A stretch of 26,279 nt of DNA from an uncultured Loktanella sp. (GCA_913061335.1 CAJXTP010000010.1:1-26279), one strand, 5' to 3'. Positions 1 to 7,726 are shown, counted from the first letter of the stretch. Notes: generated from the letters alone by a model not told the origin. Program-made: numbers and translations.

Positions 1-585
1 ATCATCGAGACCACCCATTCAGATGTGCCCGCAGATGCAATCCTTAACACGGGGCTATTCGATTTTGAGAAGGCGCAAGAACATCCGATGTGGGCCAAAG
101 AGCTTTATGGTTTTGCAGATCATGTGCCGGAAACCGAAGAATACGGCGTCGCTTCATTCGTCTACCGCGCGCGCAGGCCGTTTGAACCTGAGAAGATCAT
201 GGCTGTCCTGAATGGCGACCTGCCGGGTGTGATCCGCGCAAAAGGGCATTTCTGGATCACGACCCGTCCTGACTGGGTGGCGGAATTTTCGTTGGCTGGT
301 TCGCTGTCATCGGTCAAACCAATGGGGACATGGTGGGCGTCCGTTCCAAAGGACCGTTGGCCGGACCATGACGGGATGCAAAGTTATATGACTGCACATT
401 GGCAAGAACCGTGGGGCGACCGTCGGCAAGAGATCGTCTTTATCGGGGCGGGGATTGACTGGGCTGACATCAAAGGACGACTGGATGCAGCACTTTTATC
501 TGAAGAACTGGCAAAATCGCCGGACACCTTGCCTGACTTCCCCGACCCATTCCCACAGTGGCGCAGGGCGGAGCAGGCGGCATGA
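1..585 (+). CDS. COG0523 (CobW/YciC/ZigA-type) metal-chaperone GTPase, C-terminal part
   Basis: The reading frame is open from base 1, so the gene is cut by the window edge and only the C-terminal ~194 residues are present. The text ILNTGLFDFEKA, then HPMWAKELYGF and HVPETEEYGV followed by FVYRARRPF, is typical of the C-terminal half of COG0523 GTPases of the YciC/ZigA branch. The closing segment with FIGAGIDW is the CobW_C domain. The N-terminal GTPase domain (Walker A, CxCC metal motif) lies outside the window. Family members deliver zinc or related metals and are often under Zur control. A GTG at 25 is internal, not the start. The stop overlaps the next gene by ATGA, so the three genes to 1471 look like one operon. 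Family call is firm; the metal is inferred. Confidence 0.88.
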   Translation: MIETTHSDVPADAILNTGLFDFEKAQEHPMWAKELYGFADHVPETEEYGVASFVYRARRPFEPEKIMAVLNGDLPGVIRAKGHFWITTRPDWVAEFSLAGSLSSVKPMGTWWASVPKDRWPDHDGMQSYMTAHWQEPWGDRRQEIVFIGAGIDWADIKGRLDAALLSEELAKSPDTLPDFPDPFPQWRRAEQAA

Positions 586-1217
586 CGATGATGCAGGACG
601 TGCTGCAAAGTGCTATCATCGGCGTTAGTGTGGCGCATGCGCCCGAGAACCTTAACATTCTGGCAAAGCCAGAATGTGCAGCGGCGATTTGGCAGCGGCA
701 ACCTCTGCCTGCTTTCCAGACTTGGATTGACGGGGTGGACCCGGAAAATCTGCCGACCGCCCGGGTGATCCTGAAGCCCCAAAGCGTGCTCTCTGTTCTG
801 TCGGGCCTATGCGATTCATCTTTGATGCCGGACGGGCCACATCGACAGCGTCTCATCGGGGATATCGCCGCATTATCGCATCTCTTTTGTGATTTGATGG
901 ATGCTCCCTATGTGCGCCTTCGGCTTAGTCGCATCACCGCGAACGCATGCAGCAAGTTCCATATCGATGCGATAACCGCTCGGCTCGTTTGCACGTATCT
1001 CGGCATGGGAACCCAATATGGCATCTCACACGATGGTGGTGAGCCAAAACGCATGTTTACCGTCCCAACTGGCAGCCCGATATTGCTGCGCGGCACACTA
1101 TGGCCAGAAAATCCTCGATCCGGCCTGCTGCACCGATCACCTCCAATTGAGGGATCTGGCGAGACACGGCTGGTTCTGGTTTTAGATCCGATCTTTGACC
1201 CGGAAGAAGAGACATGA
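582..1217 (+). CDS. DUF1826 family protein
   Basis: This 211-residue protein matches what I recall of DUF1826, a family of unknown function found beside COG0523 metal chaperones in proteobacteria. The ATG at 582 overlaps the upstream stop (ATGA); an in-frame upstream GTG-type start at 558 would overlap the neighbour more and is less likely. It has no signal peptide or membrane segment. Visible features are a central LRLSRI segment, a nearby H-x-D in KFHIDAITARLVCTYLG, and a late segment with SPILLRGTLWP followed by LLHRSPP. The H-D and later H resemble a 2-oxoglutarate/Fe-oxygenase or jelly-roll metal site, but this is only an impression. Context suggests a role in zinc limitation. Confidence 0.7.
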   Translation: MTMMQDVLQSAIIGVSVAHAPENLNILAKPECAAAIWQRQPLPAFQTWIDGVDPENLPTARVILKPQSVLSVLSGLCDSSLMPDGPHRQRLIGDIAALSHLFCDLMDAPYVRLRLSRITANACSKFHIDAITARLVCTYLGMGTQYGISHDGGEPKRMFTVPTGSPILLRGTLWPENPRSGLLHRSPPIEGSGETRLVLVLDPIFDPEEET

Positions 1218-1471
1218 CTGGTAATCTTGGATCTACGACACTTAAGAAACGACGCCGGGCGGCAGCCCCCATGATGACATACGATACGCTGCCTCAACCC
1301 CTGCGATGTTGGCTCGCAGCAGCGGCGCTTCCATGGTCTCCAAAATCATGCAAACGCATTTGGGACAAGGCGCGACGCAATGGTCTCAGCGTCGACGATG
1401 CCATTTTGGCACTGACCGAAGCGGAGCGGAAAACCCTTTCGAAGGACAAGTATTGCGTTTTGGTGAATTGA
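1214..1471 (+). CDS. DUF6525 family small protein
   Basis: This is an 85-residue basic protein whose ATG overlaps the stop of the DUF1826 gene (ATGA), so translation is probably coupled. The pattern KKRRRAAAPMMTYDTLPQPLR, then W-L-AAAALPWSPKS and a C-terminal ALTEAERKTLSKD, fits the small DUF6525 family known from Rhodobacteraceae. The alternation of short helices and the RRR stretch could suit nucleic-acid or acidic-partner binding, but no function is known. It is the last gene of the COG0523-DUF1826-DUF6525 unit. No rho-independent terminator with a T-run follows directly. Confidence 0.65.
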   Translation: MTGNLGSTTLKKRRRAAAPMMTYDTLPQPLRCWLAAAALPWSPKSCKRIWDKARRNGLSVDDAILALTEAERKTLSKDKYCVLVN

Positions 1472-1786
1472 GGCGTGGTAATCTGATTTTGATCTTGAAG
1501 CGAAGCAGAAATCACTGGCCATCAGTGTAAACTTGCAGGAACGGGAACTGTCTCATCGGAAATATCGTAGTCGATTTGCGGCAATACGTTCATTGCATTG
1601 CTTTTGCCCGATGAGGAAGAGCTTTTGCAATCAGCCAGGATCGACCGGTTTGAACGACCGGTTCGGCGAAACATGCTGCGTTGGCAAACGAGCAATGCTG
1701 CGCATGCGAGAAATTTCTGCGTGAGCATTGGCCGCGGCTGCACAAGTCCGGTTTGTCCGCATTGCCGACATCCACCCACAAACGCA
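1472..1786. other. Gene-free stretch with short repeats and weak hairpin
   Basis: I find no convincing gene here. Short open frames occur on both strands (for example from about 1571 on +), but they lack a ribosome site or a recognisable product. The stretch holds a 9-base direct repeat at 1642/1655. It also holds an imperfect hairpin at about 1693-1730 (CAATGCT pairing with AGCATTG, and CGCA with TGCG) with an internal AGAAATTTCT palindrome at 1709-1718. It could be a decayed gene, a small RNA or 3' untranslated sequence of the + operon; the sequence alone does not decide. Confidence 0.4.
1642..1663. repeat. 9-bp direct repeat CGACCGGTT, 13-bp period
   Basis: CGACCGGTT occurs at 1642-1650 and again at 1655-1663. 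Each copy contains the palindrome ACCGGT. It lies between the + operon and the rpsD terminator. It may be a protein-binding site or chance. Confidence 0.4.
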
Positions 1787-1813
1787 AAAGGGCCGCACCG
1801 AGGTGCAGCCCTT
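1787..1813 (-). terminator. Rho-independent terminator of rpsD
   Basis: On the minus strand GGGCTGCAC pairs with GTGCGGCCC (one G-T pair) around the loop CTCG, followed by TTTT. It starts about 25 bases past the rpsD stop. Confidence 0.85.
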
Positions 1814-1838
1814 TCGTATTTGGATCGGCCAGAACTGA

Positions 1839-2459
1839 TTAGTTCTTGGCGTAGAATTCCACGACCAGATTTGGTTCCATGGTCACTGGGTACGGGACGT
1901 CGCCCAGTGTTGGTGTGCGTGTAAATGTCGCTGTCAGCTTGGAGTGATCAACGTCCATGTAGTCAGGCACGTCGCGCTCTGGCAGCTGAATAGCGACCAA
2001 AACGAGTTCCATCTGCTTGGATTTCTGGCGTACGGAAATGATGTCGCCTTCTTTCACGCGGTAGGATGGGATGTTCACTTTTTTGCCGTTCACTTCCACG
2101 TGGCCGTGGTTCACGAACTGGCGTGCAGCAAAGACTGTTGGCACGAACTTGGCGCGGTAAACAACAGCGTCCAGACGACGCTCCAGCAGACCTACAAGGT
2201 TTTCACCAGTATCGCCTTTAACACGTTCAGCTTCTGTAAAGACGCGGCGGAATTGCTTTTCAGTCAGGTCGCCGTAGTAGCCTTTAAGCTTCTGCTTGGC
2301 GCGCAACTGCAGACCGAAGTCGGACAATTTACCTTTACGGCGCTGACCGTGCTGGCCGGGGCCATATTCGCGGCGATTCACTGGGGATTTAGGACGGCCC
2401 CAGATGTTTTCGCCCATGCGACGGTCAATTTTATATTTGGCAGCGGTACGTTTAGTCAT
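1839..2459 (-). CDS. rpsD: 30S ribosomal protein S4
   Basis: This 206-residue protein is S4, a primary 16S rRNA binder that starts assembly of the small-subunit body and shapes the mRNA entry site. It begins MTKRTAAKYKIDRRMGENIW and continues with GRPKSPVNRREYGPGQHG, typical of alphaproteobacterial S4. The N-terminal domain covers about residues 1-95. The S4 RNA-binding domain follows (RRLDAVVYRAKF, then ARQFVNHGHVEVNGKKVN). The zinc-binding cysteines of some S4 proteins are absent, as usual for this group. The ATG is preceded by a strong AGAAGGAGAT ribosome site. It stands alone here rather than in the alpha operon, as in many alphaproteobacteria, with its own promoter and terminator. Confidence 0.98.
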   Translation of the reverse strand: MTKRTAAKYKIDRRMGENIWGRPKSPVNRREYGPGQHGQRRKGKLSDFGLQLRAKQKLKGYYGDLTEKQFRRVFTEAERVKGDTGENLVGLLERRLDAVVYRAKFVPTVFAARQFVNHGHVEVNGKKVNIPSYRVKEGDIISVRQKSKQMELVLVAIQLPERDVPDYMDVDHSKLTATFTRTPTLGDVPYPVTMEPNLVVEFYAKN

Positions 2460-2509
2460 ACGCTGATCTCCTTCTAAGGTGCCTTGCGGCGTGAAGGGCG
2501 TTGTCCTTT

Positions 2510-2527
2510 TTGCGGATTTTGCCGCAA
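2510..2527 (-). promoter_or_regulatory. Hairpin in the rpsD leader
   Basis: Minus strand TTGCGG-CAAAAT-CCGCAA, a 6-bp stem with a 6-base loop, sits in the predicted ~108-base leader of rpsD, about 50 bases before the start codon. S4 controls its own mRNA in several bacteria, so a regulatory role is possible but not shown. Confidence 0.4.
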
Positions 2528-2573
2528 TGACAGGGTTCCTTTTGCAAGGTCCACCAACACCAATGAACTGCGG

Positions 2574-2601
2574 CTTATAAGCGGGGTGTGCGCAGAGTCA
2601 A
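2574..2601 (-). promoter_or_regulatory. Predicted sigma-70-type promoter of rpsD
   Basis: On the minus strand a TTGACT -35 (2596-2601) and a TATAAG -10 (2574-2579) are separated by 16 bases. Both are close to the housekeeping consensus and the position fits a strong ribosomal-protein promoter with a leader of about 108 bases. Confidence 0.7.
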
Positions 2602-2635
2602 CAAGCTGTTTGCAATTGGTCGCGCACCCCGTCAC

Positions 2636-3109
2636 ATGTCCCCCATGTCTACAGATAATCCCCCCCGTTTCATCCATTATCTTGGCGCGTTTGCCGCCGG
2701 TGGTTTGATCACTTTGATGCTGCTCACGAACGGCACATTGGCCCAATATGGCACCTTGTTGTTTTCCAGCTGGGTCCCGCATTTGACCGGCACTGTGCTC
2801 GCCATTTTGATCTTGCTTACGGTCCGCCCTGCCCGTGTCGCCCCCAAGCGTCCGCCGCTTTGGGCGTATTTGGGCGGTGTATCGGGTGGTTTGACTGTGA
2901 TTGCCACCTCGGCTGCTATGAATTCGGCGCTGGCGCTGTCTGGTACAATTGCGTTGGGTCTTGCGGGGCAGATCGTGTTTTCGTTGTTTGCGGACGCTAA
3001 GGGCCTATTTGGAATGGCGCAACGGATGCCAGGTTGGCGGGACTTTGCCGGTTTGGCGTTGATCGCGGCTGGCGCGCTGATCCTGATTTTCTACGGGAGC
3101 GCCCCATGA
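2636..3109 (+). CDS. DMT/YdcZ-type (DUF606) membrane protein, first of a pair
   Basis: This 157-residue protein has about five hydrophobic helices (starting YLGAFAAGGLITLMLL, SWVPHLTGTVLAILILLTV, WAYLGGVSGGLTVI, then SGTIALGLAGQIVFSLF and DFAGLALIAAGALILI). It fits the half-size DUF606/YdcZ branch of the drug/metabolite transporter superfamily. The PPLWAYLGG turn is family-like. I chose the ATG at 2636; ATG 2645 is equally possible and neither has a clear ribosome site. The stop overlaps the next gene, a homologous protein, by ATGA, so the two probably form a heterodimer of opposite orientation. Substrate unknown. Confidence 0.75.
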   Translation: MSPMSTDNPPRFIHYLGAFAAGGLITLMLLTNGTLAQYGTLLFSSWVPHLTGTVLAILILLTVRPARVAPKRPPLWAYLGGVSGGLTVIATSAAMNSALALSGTIALGLAGQIVFSLFADAKGLFGMAQRMPGWRDFAGLALIAAGALILIFYGSAP

Positions 3110-3537
3110 GTTTATTCATAATCCTTGCCATTGGCGCGGGCTTATTGGTTGGCCTTAGTCGTCAGTTGAATGGTCGCCTTGCCCTGTCCACCAATGCGTG
3201 GGAATCGTCGTTTTGGAATCACATTGTCGGGTTGGCGTTTGTCAGTTTGATTGCGCTGCTGGCCGGTGGCCTGTTTGGCGGTGCCCCGCTGGATGCCCCT
3301 TGGTGGGCGTATCTTGGTGGTCCAATTGGCGTGTTGTTTATTGCCGCCGGATCATGGGCGATTAACCGGATTGGCGCTGCCCAAACCGCCATGCTGATTA
3401 TCGCAGGGCAGATGATTTCTGGCGTTGCGATTGATATGGCGATGGGTGTGCAAGGACAACTGTGGGCGCGGATGCTTGGGGTCGCTTTGATCCTTGGCGG
3501 CATGTGGGTCACACGCACCGCCAAGGCCAAGCGTTAA
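3106..3537 (+). CDS. DMT/YdcZ-type (DUF606) membrane protein, second of a pair
   Basis: This is a 143-residue protein with about five helices: MSLFIILAIGAGLLVGLS, WNHIVGLAFVSLIALLAG, WWAYLGGPIGVLFIAAGS, AAQTAMLIIAGQMISGVAI and MLGVALILGGMWVT. It contains the QLNGRLA and WAYLGGPIGV segments typical of DUF606/YdcZ proteins. The ATG at 3106 overlaps the upstream stop; a longer frame from 3034 would run over the neighbour and is rejected. The two proteins share the WWAYLGG region and are probably products of an old duplication that work together. Its stop overlaps the convergent oxidoreductase gene by 4 bases. Transport substrate cannot be read from sequence. Confidence 0.77.
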   Translation: MSLFIILAIGAGLLVGLSRQLNGRLALSTNAWESSFWNHIVGLAFVSLIALLAGGLFGGAPLDAPWWAYLGGPIGVLFIAAGSWAINRIGAAQTAMLIIAGQMISGVAIDMAMGVQGQLWARMLGVALILGGMWVTRTAKAKR

Positions 3538-4622
3538 TTCATATAAAACCCAAGCTGTTGCGGCAAATGCGGCTTGGGATCGACACCAAGCTCGCGCGCC
3601 ATGCGCAGTGCAACATGTGGATCGCGCAGATGTTCACGCGCCATCAACGCGATGTCTGCCTGACCTGATGCGATGATCTGCTCAGCTTGCTTTGCATCGG
3701 TGATGCAGCCAACAGCGGCGGTGATGACACCCGCTTCGCGGCGGAGCTGTGCCGCCATGCCGACCTGATCAGCCGTCCGTGTGCCGATAGACGCGCGCGC
3801 TGCAGGTGTCGCCCCACCACCAGAACAGTCGATTATATCTACGCCAAGATCGCGCAGAGCCGTGGCCATTTGGATGTTGTCGTCAATGGTCAAGCCGCCG
3901 TCGATCCAATCGGTAACCGACAGGCGCACGGCGAACGGCAAGCGTTCTGGCCAGACCTCGCGCACAGCGGCCACGGTTTCGCGCATGAACCGCGAGCGCC
4001 CTTCAAAATCGCCGCCGTATGCATCGGTCCGTGTGTTCACCAATGGCGTGAAGAAGCTGTGCAGCAGATAGCCGTGCGCGCCGTGGATTTCCAACAATTC
4101 GTACCCTGCATCGAGCGACCGTTTTGCCGCCGCGACAAAGCTGGCGGTCATGGCGTGAATGTCCGCGATGGTCATGGCGGATGGGGCTTTGTTCAACCGC
4201 GTGCCGTCTTTGTCGAACACGTCATCTGTGGGGCCAACAATCGGCCAGCCGCCATTGTCATCGGCCAAATGTGTGCCGCCGTCCCATGGCCGCGCCGCAG
4301 ACGCCTTGCGCCCTGCATGACCGATCTGGACGCCAATAACCGCGCCGCAGGATTTGGCGAACGCGTTCACGGGTGCGATTGCTGCGACTTGTGCGTCGTT
4401 CCACAAGCCAGCACAGCCTGGCGTGATGCGCCCGTCTGGTGTGACTGCTGTTGCCTCAGCGATGATCAAGCCCGTGCCGCCCATTGCCGCAGCCCCGATA
4501 TGGGCCATGTGCCAATCGGTCGCCGCGCCGTCATTGGACGAATATTGGCACATTGGCCCCATCCCGATACGGTTGCGCAGGGTGATGTCTTTGATCTTGA
4601 GCGGCTCGAAAAGTGCTGACAT
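3534..4622 (-). CDS. Old Yellow Enzyme, XenA/YqjM-type NADH:flavin oxidoreductase
   Basis: This 362-residue TIM-barrel flavoenzyme closely resembles XenA/YqjM, the thermophilic-like OYE class, in length and text (LRNRIGMGPMCQY, GRITPGCAGLW, HAGRKASAARPW, RTDAYGG). The class-specific redox Cys25 and Tyr27 are present, as are the substrate-binding pair His180/His183 (EIHGAHGYL), Arg233 and a late LMAREHLRDPHVA segment. Such enzymes bind FMN and reduce activated C=C bonds with NAD(P)H. It is the last gene of the proX-led operon; its ATG shares one base with the SDR stop (TAATG). A role reducing an unsaturated intermediate of the imported solute is inferred. It is far shorter than the two-domain stachydrine demethylase-type OYE. 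Confidence 0.88.
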   Translation of the reverse strand: MSALFEPLKIKDITLRNRIGMGPMCQYSSNDGAATDWHMAHIGAAAMGGTGLIIAEATAVTPDGRITPGCAGLWNDAQVAAIAPVNAFAKSCGAVIGVQIGHAGRKASAARPWDGGTHLADDNGGWPIVGPTDDVFDKDGTRLNKAPSAMTIADIHAMTASFVAAAKRSLDAGYELLEIHGAHGYLLHSFFTPLVNTRTDAYGGDFEGRSRFMRETVAAVREVWPERLPFAVRLSVTDWIDGGLTIDDNIQMATALRDLGVDIIDCSGGGATPAARASIGTRTADQVGMAAQLRREAGVITAAVGCITDAKQAEQIIASGQADIALMAREHLRDPHVALRMARELGVDPKPHLPQQLGFYMN

Positions 4623-5458
4623 TAGCTGTCTCCGTCTGTGTTCATGGCTTTGATGCCTGCGACGCCGGAGTTGCCCAATTTAACAGTCGCAAACGGCCCG
4701 CCGATACACAGATTAGACAGGTCTTTGTTGTCGAGCGGCGCGGTGGTCGCGAAGACGTCGGTGGCGAAGTCTTCGGCGTTGTCTTTTGGTCGGTAGCCCA
4801 GATGCCCTGCTTTGGTATTGTCGACCACAGCGCGGTCGTTGTTTGAGATGCCATAGACGGTCGTGAACCCTACGACGGGGCTGTTAACTGAGCGTTCCAC
4901 AAGGTGGATCAGATCGTCGGTCGACAGCCATGTACCGATGGAGCGCGCGTTGGTTGGCGGTGCCGCAGAAAAGATGCGCATGCAGACAGATTCGATGCCG
5001 CGCTTGTCCCAATACAGCGATGCAAGATCTTCGGCGAAGCATTTAGCCAAACCGTAATATGTGTCGGGCCGGTGCGGCGCATCAAGGCCGATGGTGTCGG
5101 TTTTCAGGTGCATCCCGACCGCGTGCACCGACGACGCATAGACGACCCGTTTGACGCCGTTCCGGTAGGCGGCTTCCCACACGTTATAGGCCCCAACGAT
5201 GTTGGACTGCAGGATGTCGTCCCAAGGGGCTTCGTCCGCGATTGCGCCAAAGTGGATCACCATGTCGGCATCTTTGAGCAGGGTTTCCATCGCCGCGAGG
5301 TCGGACACATCCGCCTTAACATAAGTTTCATTGCTGCCCAGATTGTCGAGGTTTTCGACCAGATCAGTGGACACAAACGTGTCGCACATTGCGGCAAGCG
5401 GTTTGCGAAGTTGAGAGCCCAGTGCGCCTGCTGCCCCAGTAAGTACGAGTTTTTTCAT
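4622..5458 (-). CDS. NAD-dependent SDR/epimerase, uronate-dehydrogenase-like
   Basis: This is an extended short-chain dehydrogenase of 278 residues. The Rossmann motif TGAAGALG is at residues 7-14, the catalytic Ser in YASSVHAVG near 109, and YGLAK supplies Tyr135 and Lys139. The D32 region (STDL) at the end of beta-2 favours NAD. The compact size and the segments SVHAVG, RPDTYYGLAKCFAEDLA and MRIFSAAPPTNAR resemble bacterial uronate dehydrogenases that oxidise galacturonate or glucuronate to a lactone. The solute-transport context makes another hydroxy substrate equally possible. A good AGGAAAC ribosome site precedes the ATG. It lies 15 bases after the DAO gene and overlaps the OYE gene by one base. 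Confidence 0.8.
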   Translation of the reverse strand: MKKLVLTGAAGALGSQLRKPLAAMCDTFVSTDLVENLDNLGSNETYVKADVSDLAAMETLLKDADMVIHFGAIADEAPWDDILQSNIVGAYNVWEAAYRNGVKRVVYASSVHAVGMHLKTDTIGLDAPHRPDTYYGLAKCFAEDLASLYWDKRGIESVCMRIFSAAPPTNARSIGTWLSTDDLIHLVERSVNSPVVGFTTVYGISNNDRAVVDNTKAGHLGYRPKDNAEDFATDVFATTAPLDNKDLSNLCIGGPFATVKLGNSGVAGIKAMNTDGDS

Positions 5459-5473
5459 GATGTTTCCTGTCGC

Positions 5474-6673
5474 TTAGATGATGGCTTGTTCGGGAAATTT
5501 TTCGCCTGCTATGATCCGGGTGATGCTGAACGGGGTCAAGTCGAGCGTTTGGTAATCGCCCGTTGCAATCAGTTCCGCAATGCCGCGCCCCATCGCGGGG
5601 GATTGTTGGAACCCGTGCCCAGAGAACCCGTTGGCAAAGATGAAATTGGTCACATCAGGATGCGCCCCGATGATCGCGTTTTGATCAAAGGTATTATACG
5701 CATAATGCCCGACCCATGAATTCATCAGTTTGATCCGCTCAAACGCGGGTACGCGGTGCGCGAGCACGGGCCAGACTTTTTCTTCCCAGATGCTATGGTC
5801 GGGGGCGAAGTCGTCGTAGTCCACGGGGCTATCGTCGTTTGGTGGGCAGCCGGCCATATAGTACTGCCCGTCGGTGCGCATATGCACGCCGCTTGGGTCG
5901 ATTGTCAGCGGCAGGTCGCGGTCAAGCGGGTCTTCGGCTGCGAAGATAAAAGTATGCCGTTTGCGCGGTTCAATCGGGATTTCGATGCCTACCATGCGGC
6001 TGGTCGCAACGGCGCGCGGGCCCGATGCGTTGACAACATAACCGCAGGCGATCACTTCGCCGCTGGCAAGTGTCACGCTTTGCACGGTCGTGTCTGTTTT
6101 GGTCATCGCGATCACGGAATTGTGGATGAATTCGACGCCGCGTTCGCGGGCGGACCGTTTCCACCAGTCAAACATGGTGTTGCCGTCAAAGTAGCCTTCA
6201 TCAATCAGGTTGTGATTACCGGCGACGATGTCGTCCATGTTGTAGAATGGATAAGTTTCTTTGATCTGGGCGGCGGTCATGTGTTTCGTGCCTGCGCCAT
6301 TGGCGGCTTGGATTTGTTGCACGGATTGCAGGGCATCTGCGCCAGCGCTGCTGTCGGCCAGATACATGTAGCCAAACGATTGCAGCACGACATCGGGGAC
6401 GCGGGGGTCGCCGCCCATTTGGTCGCGAAACGATTTGACGTAGTCTGCGCCGAACTGGCTGATTTTGATATTTATCGGGGCGCTGAATTGCTGGCGGATG
6501 CAGGAATTCGTGTGCGACGTGGAGGCCCACGCGTAGGTCGGGTCGCGTTCTACGACCAAGACCCGTCCGTCAAAGTCGGGATGGTTTGAAAGAAACCAAG
6601 CGATGGACGATCCGTACATCGCCCCGCCCACAATAATCACGTCATATGATGTGTGGACGGGGCTTTGTGTCAT
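5474..6673 (-). CDS. FAD-dependent oxidoreductase, DAO/sarcosine-oxidase-like
   Basis: This 399-residue protein is of the D-amino acid/glycine/sarcosine oxidase family. The FAD site is DVIIVGGAMYGSS at about 10-22, where the third motif position is Ala rather than Gly, a variant seen in this family. VVERDPTYAWASTSHTNSCIRQQFS marks the second FAD contact region. It has the late VGHYAYNTFDQNAIIG and ANGFSGHGFQQSPAMG segments that close the flavin site. It lacks the C-terminal GcvT-like folate domain of dimethylglycine dehydrogenases. Such enzymes oxidise C-N bonds of secondary or tertiary amines. It follows the ATPase gene by 7 bases, so the substrate is probably the imported compound or a product of it. 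Confidence 0.87.
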   Translation of the reverse strand: MTQSPVHTSYDVIIVGGAMYGSSIAWFLSNHPDFDGRVLVVERDPTYAWASTSHTNSCIRQQFSAPINIKISQFGADYVKSFRDQMGGDPRVPDVVLQSFGYMYLADSSAGADALQSVQQIQAANGAGTKHMTAAQIKETYPFYNMDDIVAGNHNLIDEGYFDGNTMFDWWKRSARERGVEFIHNSVIAMTKTDTTVQSVTLASGEVIACGYVVNASGPRAVATSRMVGIEIPIEPRKRHTFIFAAEDPLDRDLPLTIDPSGVHMRTDGQYYMAGCPPNDDSPVDYDDFAPDHSIWEEKVWPVLAHRVPAFERIKLMNSWVGHYAYNTFDQNAIIGAHPDVTNFIFANGFSGHGFQQSPAMGRGIAELIATGDYQTLDLTPFSITRIIAGEKFPEQAII

Positions 6674-6680
6674 GTCATGC

Positions 6681-7715
6681 CTATGCTGCTGAAGAGATAC
6701 GCGGCACCAGTGCTTTTACCAGATCGCGCATGTGAAGTTCACCTACGGCCACATCACCATCCATCACACGGTAATGCAAGGACGTGTCGCCCTCGGATCG
6801 TGCGATCAAGCTTTCGAGGTTAGCGCGGATATCCACGTCGCCTGCGAACTTGGTGCCTTTCAACGGCTGCATCACCGATTGCACACGCAACACGCGCGAG
6901 CGGTTGATGTCGGAGACGAAGTCTTCGATGTACGGATCGCTTGGGTTCATCAAGATGCCCTGCGGCTCGCCTTGTTGAATGACCGCGCCGTCCTTGAGGA
7001 TAACAAGGTGGTCCGCCAGTTTCAGCGCCTCGTCCAGATCATGGGTGATAAAGACGATGGTCTTGTGCAATTCCGCCTGAAGTTCCAACAGCAGGTTTTG
7101 CATGTCGGTCCGGATAAGCGGATCAAGCGCAGAGAACGCCTCGTCCATCAGCATGATGTCGGTGTTTGCAGTCAATGCGCGCGCGATGCCCACACGTTGT
7201 TGCATGCCGCCAGATAGCTGTGCTGGATAGTGGTGCTCGTAGCCATCAAGCCCCACACGCGCGAGCCATTTCATGCCCTCGGCTGTGCGGGTTTTCTCGT
7301 CGACGCCTTGCACTTCGAGCGCCATTGCGGCGTTCTGCAGAACTGACCGGTGTGGCAAAAGCGCGAACTTTTGGAACACCATCGACATCTTTTCCTGACG
7401 CATTTTGCGCAGGGCATCGTCGGACAGGCCCATCACGTCGACCCCATCAACGATGATTTCGCCAGCAGTCGGGTCAATAAGCCGGTTCAGGTGGCGGATC
7501 AGCGTGGATTTACCGGACCCAGATAGGCCCATCACAACGGTGATTTCACCCGCCATCATATCGACGTTGATGTCTTGCAGGCCCAGCACATGTTTGTGCT
7601 GTTCCAACAATTCTGGCTTGCCCATCCCAGCGCGGACATGTTGCATCATGTCTTTGTGGTTGGGGCCAAAGATTTTATACAGGCCACGTAAGCGGACTTT
7701 AGGTGTGTCGGTCAT
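6681..7715 (-). CDS. Glycine betaine/proline-type ABC transporter ATPase (ProV family)
   Basis: This is the energising ATPase of a betaine-type importer, 344 residues. Walker A is GLSGSGKST at 63-71, the signature LSGGMQQ at 167-173, Walker B ends LMDE at 189-192 and the switch His is His225 (ITHDLDEA). The N-terminal extension before the core (KIFGPNHKDMMQ) and the LLPHRSVLQNAAMALEVQGV segment are hallmarks of ProV/OpuAA. The C-terminal tail is short, with at most one CBS-like unit rather than the usual pair that senses ionic strength in OpuA. The start at 7715 has GGAGG five bases upstream; an ATG at 7727 overlaps the permease stop but lacks a site. Confidence 0.92.
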   Translation of the reverse strand: MTDTPKVRLRGLYKIFGPNHKDMMQHVRAGMGKPELLEQHKHVLGLQDINVDMMAGEITVVMGLSGSGKSTLIRHLNRLIDPTAGEIIVDGVDVMGLSDDALRKMRQEKMSMVFQKFALLPHRSVLQNAAMALEVQGVDEKTRTAEGMKWLARVGLDGYEHHYPAQLSGGMQQRVGIARALTANTDIMLMDEAFSALDPLIRTDMQNLLLELQAELHKTIVFITHDLDEALKLADHLVILKDGAVIQQGEPQGILMNPSDPYIEDFVSDINRSRVLRVQSVMQPLKGTKFAGDVDIRANLESLIARSEGDTSLHYRVMDGDVAVGELHMRDLVKALVPRISSAA

Positions 7716-7726
7716 CGCGGCCTCCA

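Noticed and set aside
1598..1924. Short + strand frame with acidic start (LLLPDEEELLQ)
   Set aside because: It runs through the rpsD terminator and into the antisense of rpsD, with no ribosome site or family match.
3687..4619. A 310-codon open frame on the + strand opposite the OYE gene
   Set aside because: It is antisense to a well-supported gene, with Cys- and Arg-rich text typical of a shadow frame and no recognisable domain.
3534..4622. Calling the OYE gene a stachydrine demethylase (StcD-type)
   Set aside because: It is 362 residues with the Cys25/Tyr27 signature of XenA/YqjM; StcD-type enzymes are almost twice as long with an extra domain.
4904..5719. A 271-codon + strand frame opposite the SDR and DAO genes
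   Set aside because: It spans two real minus-strand genes and their junction, and matches no family.
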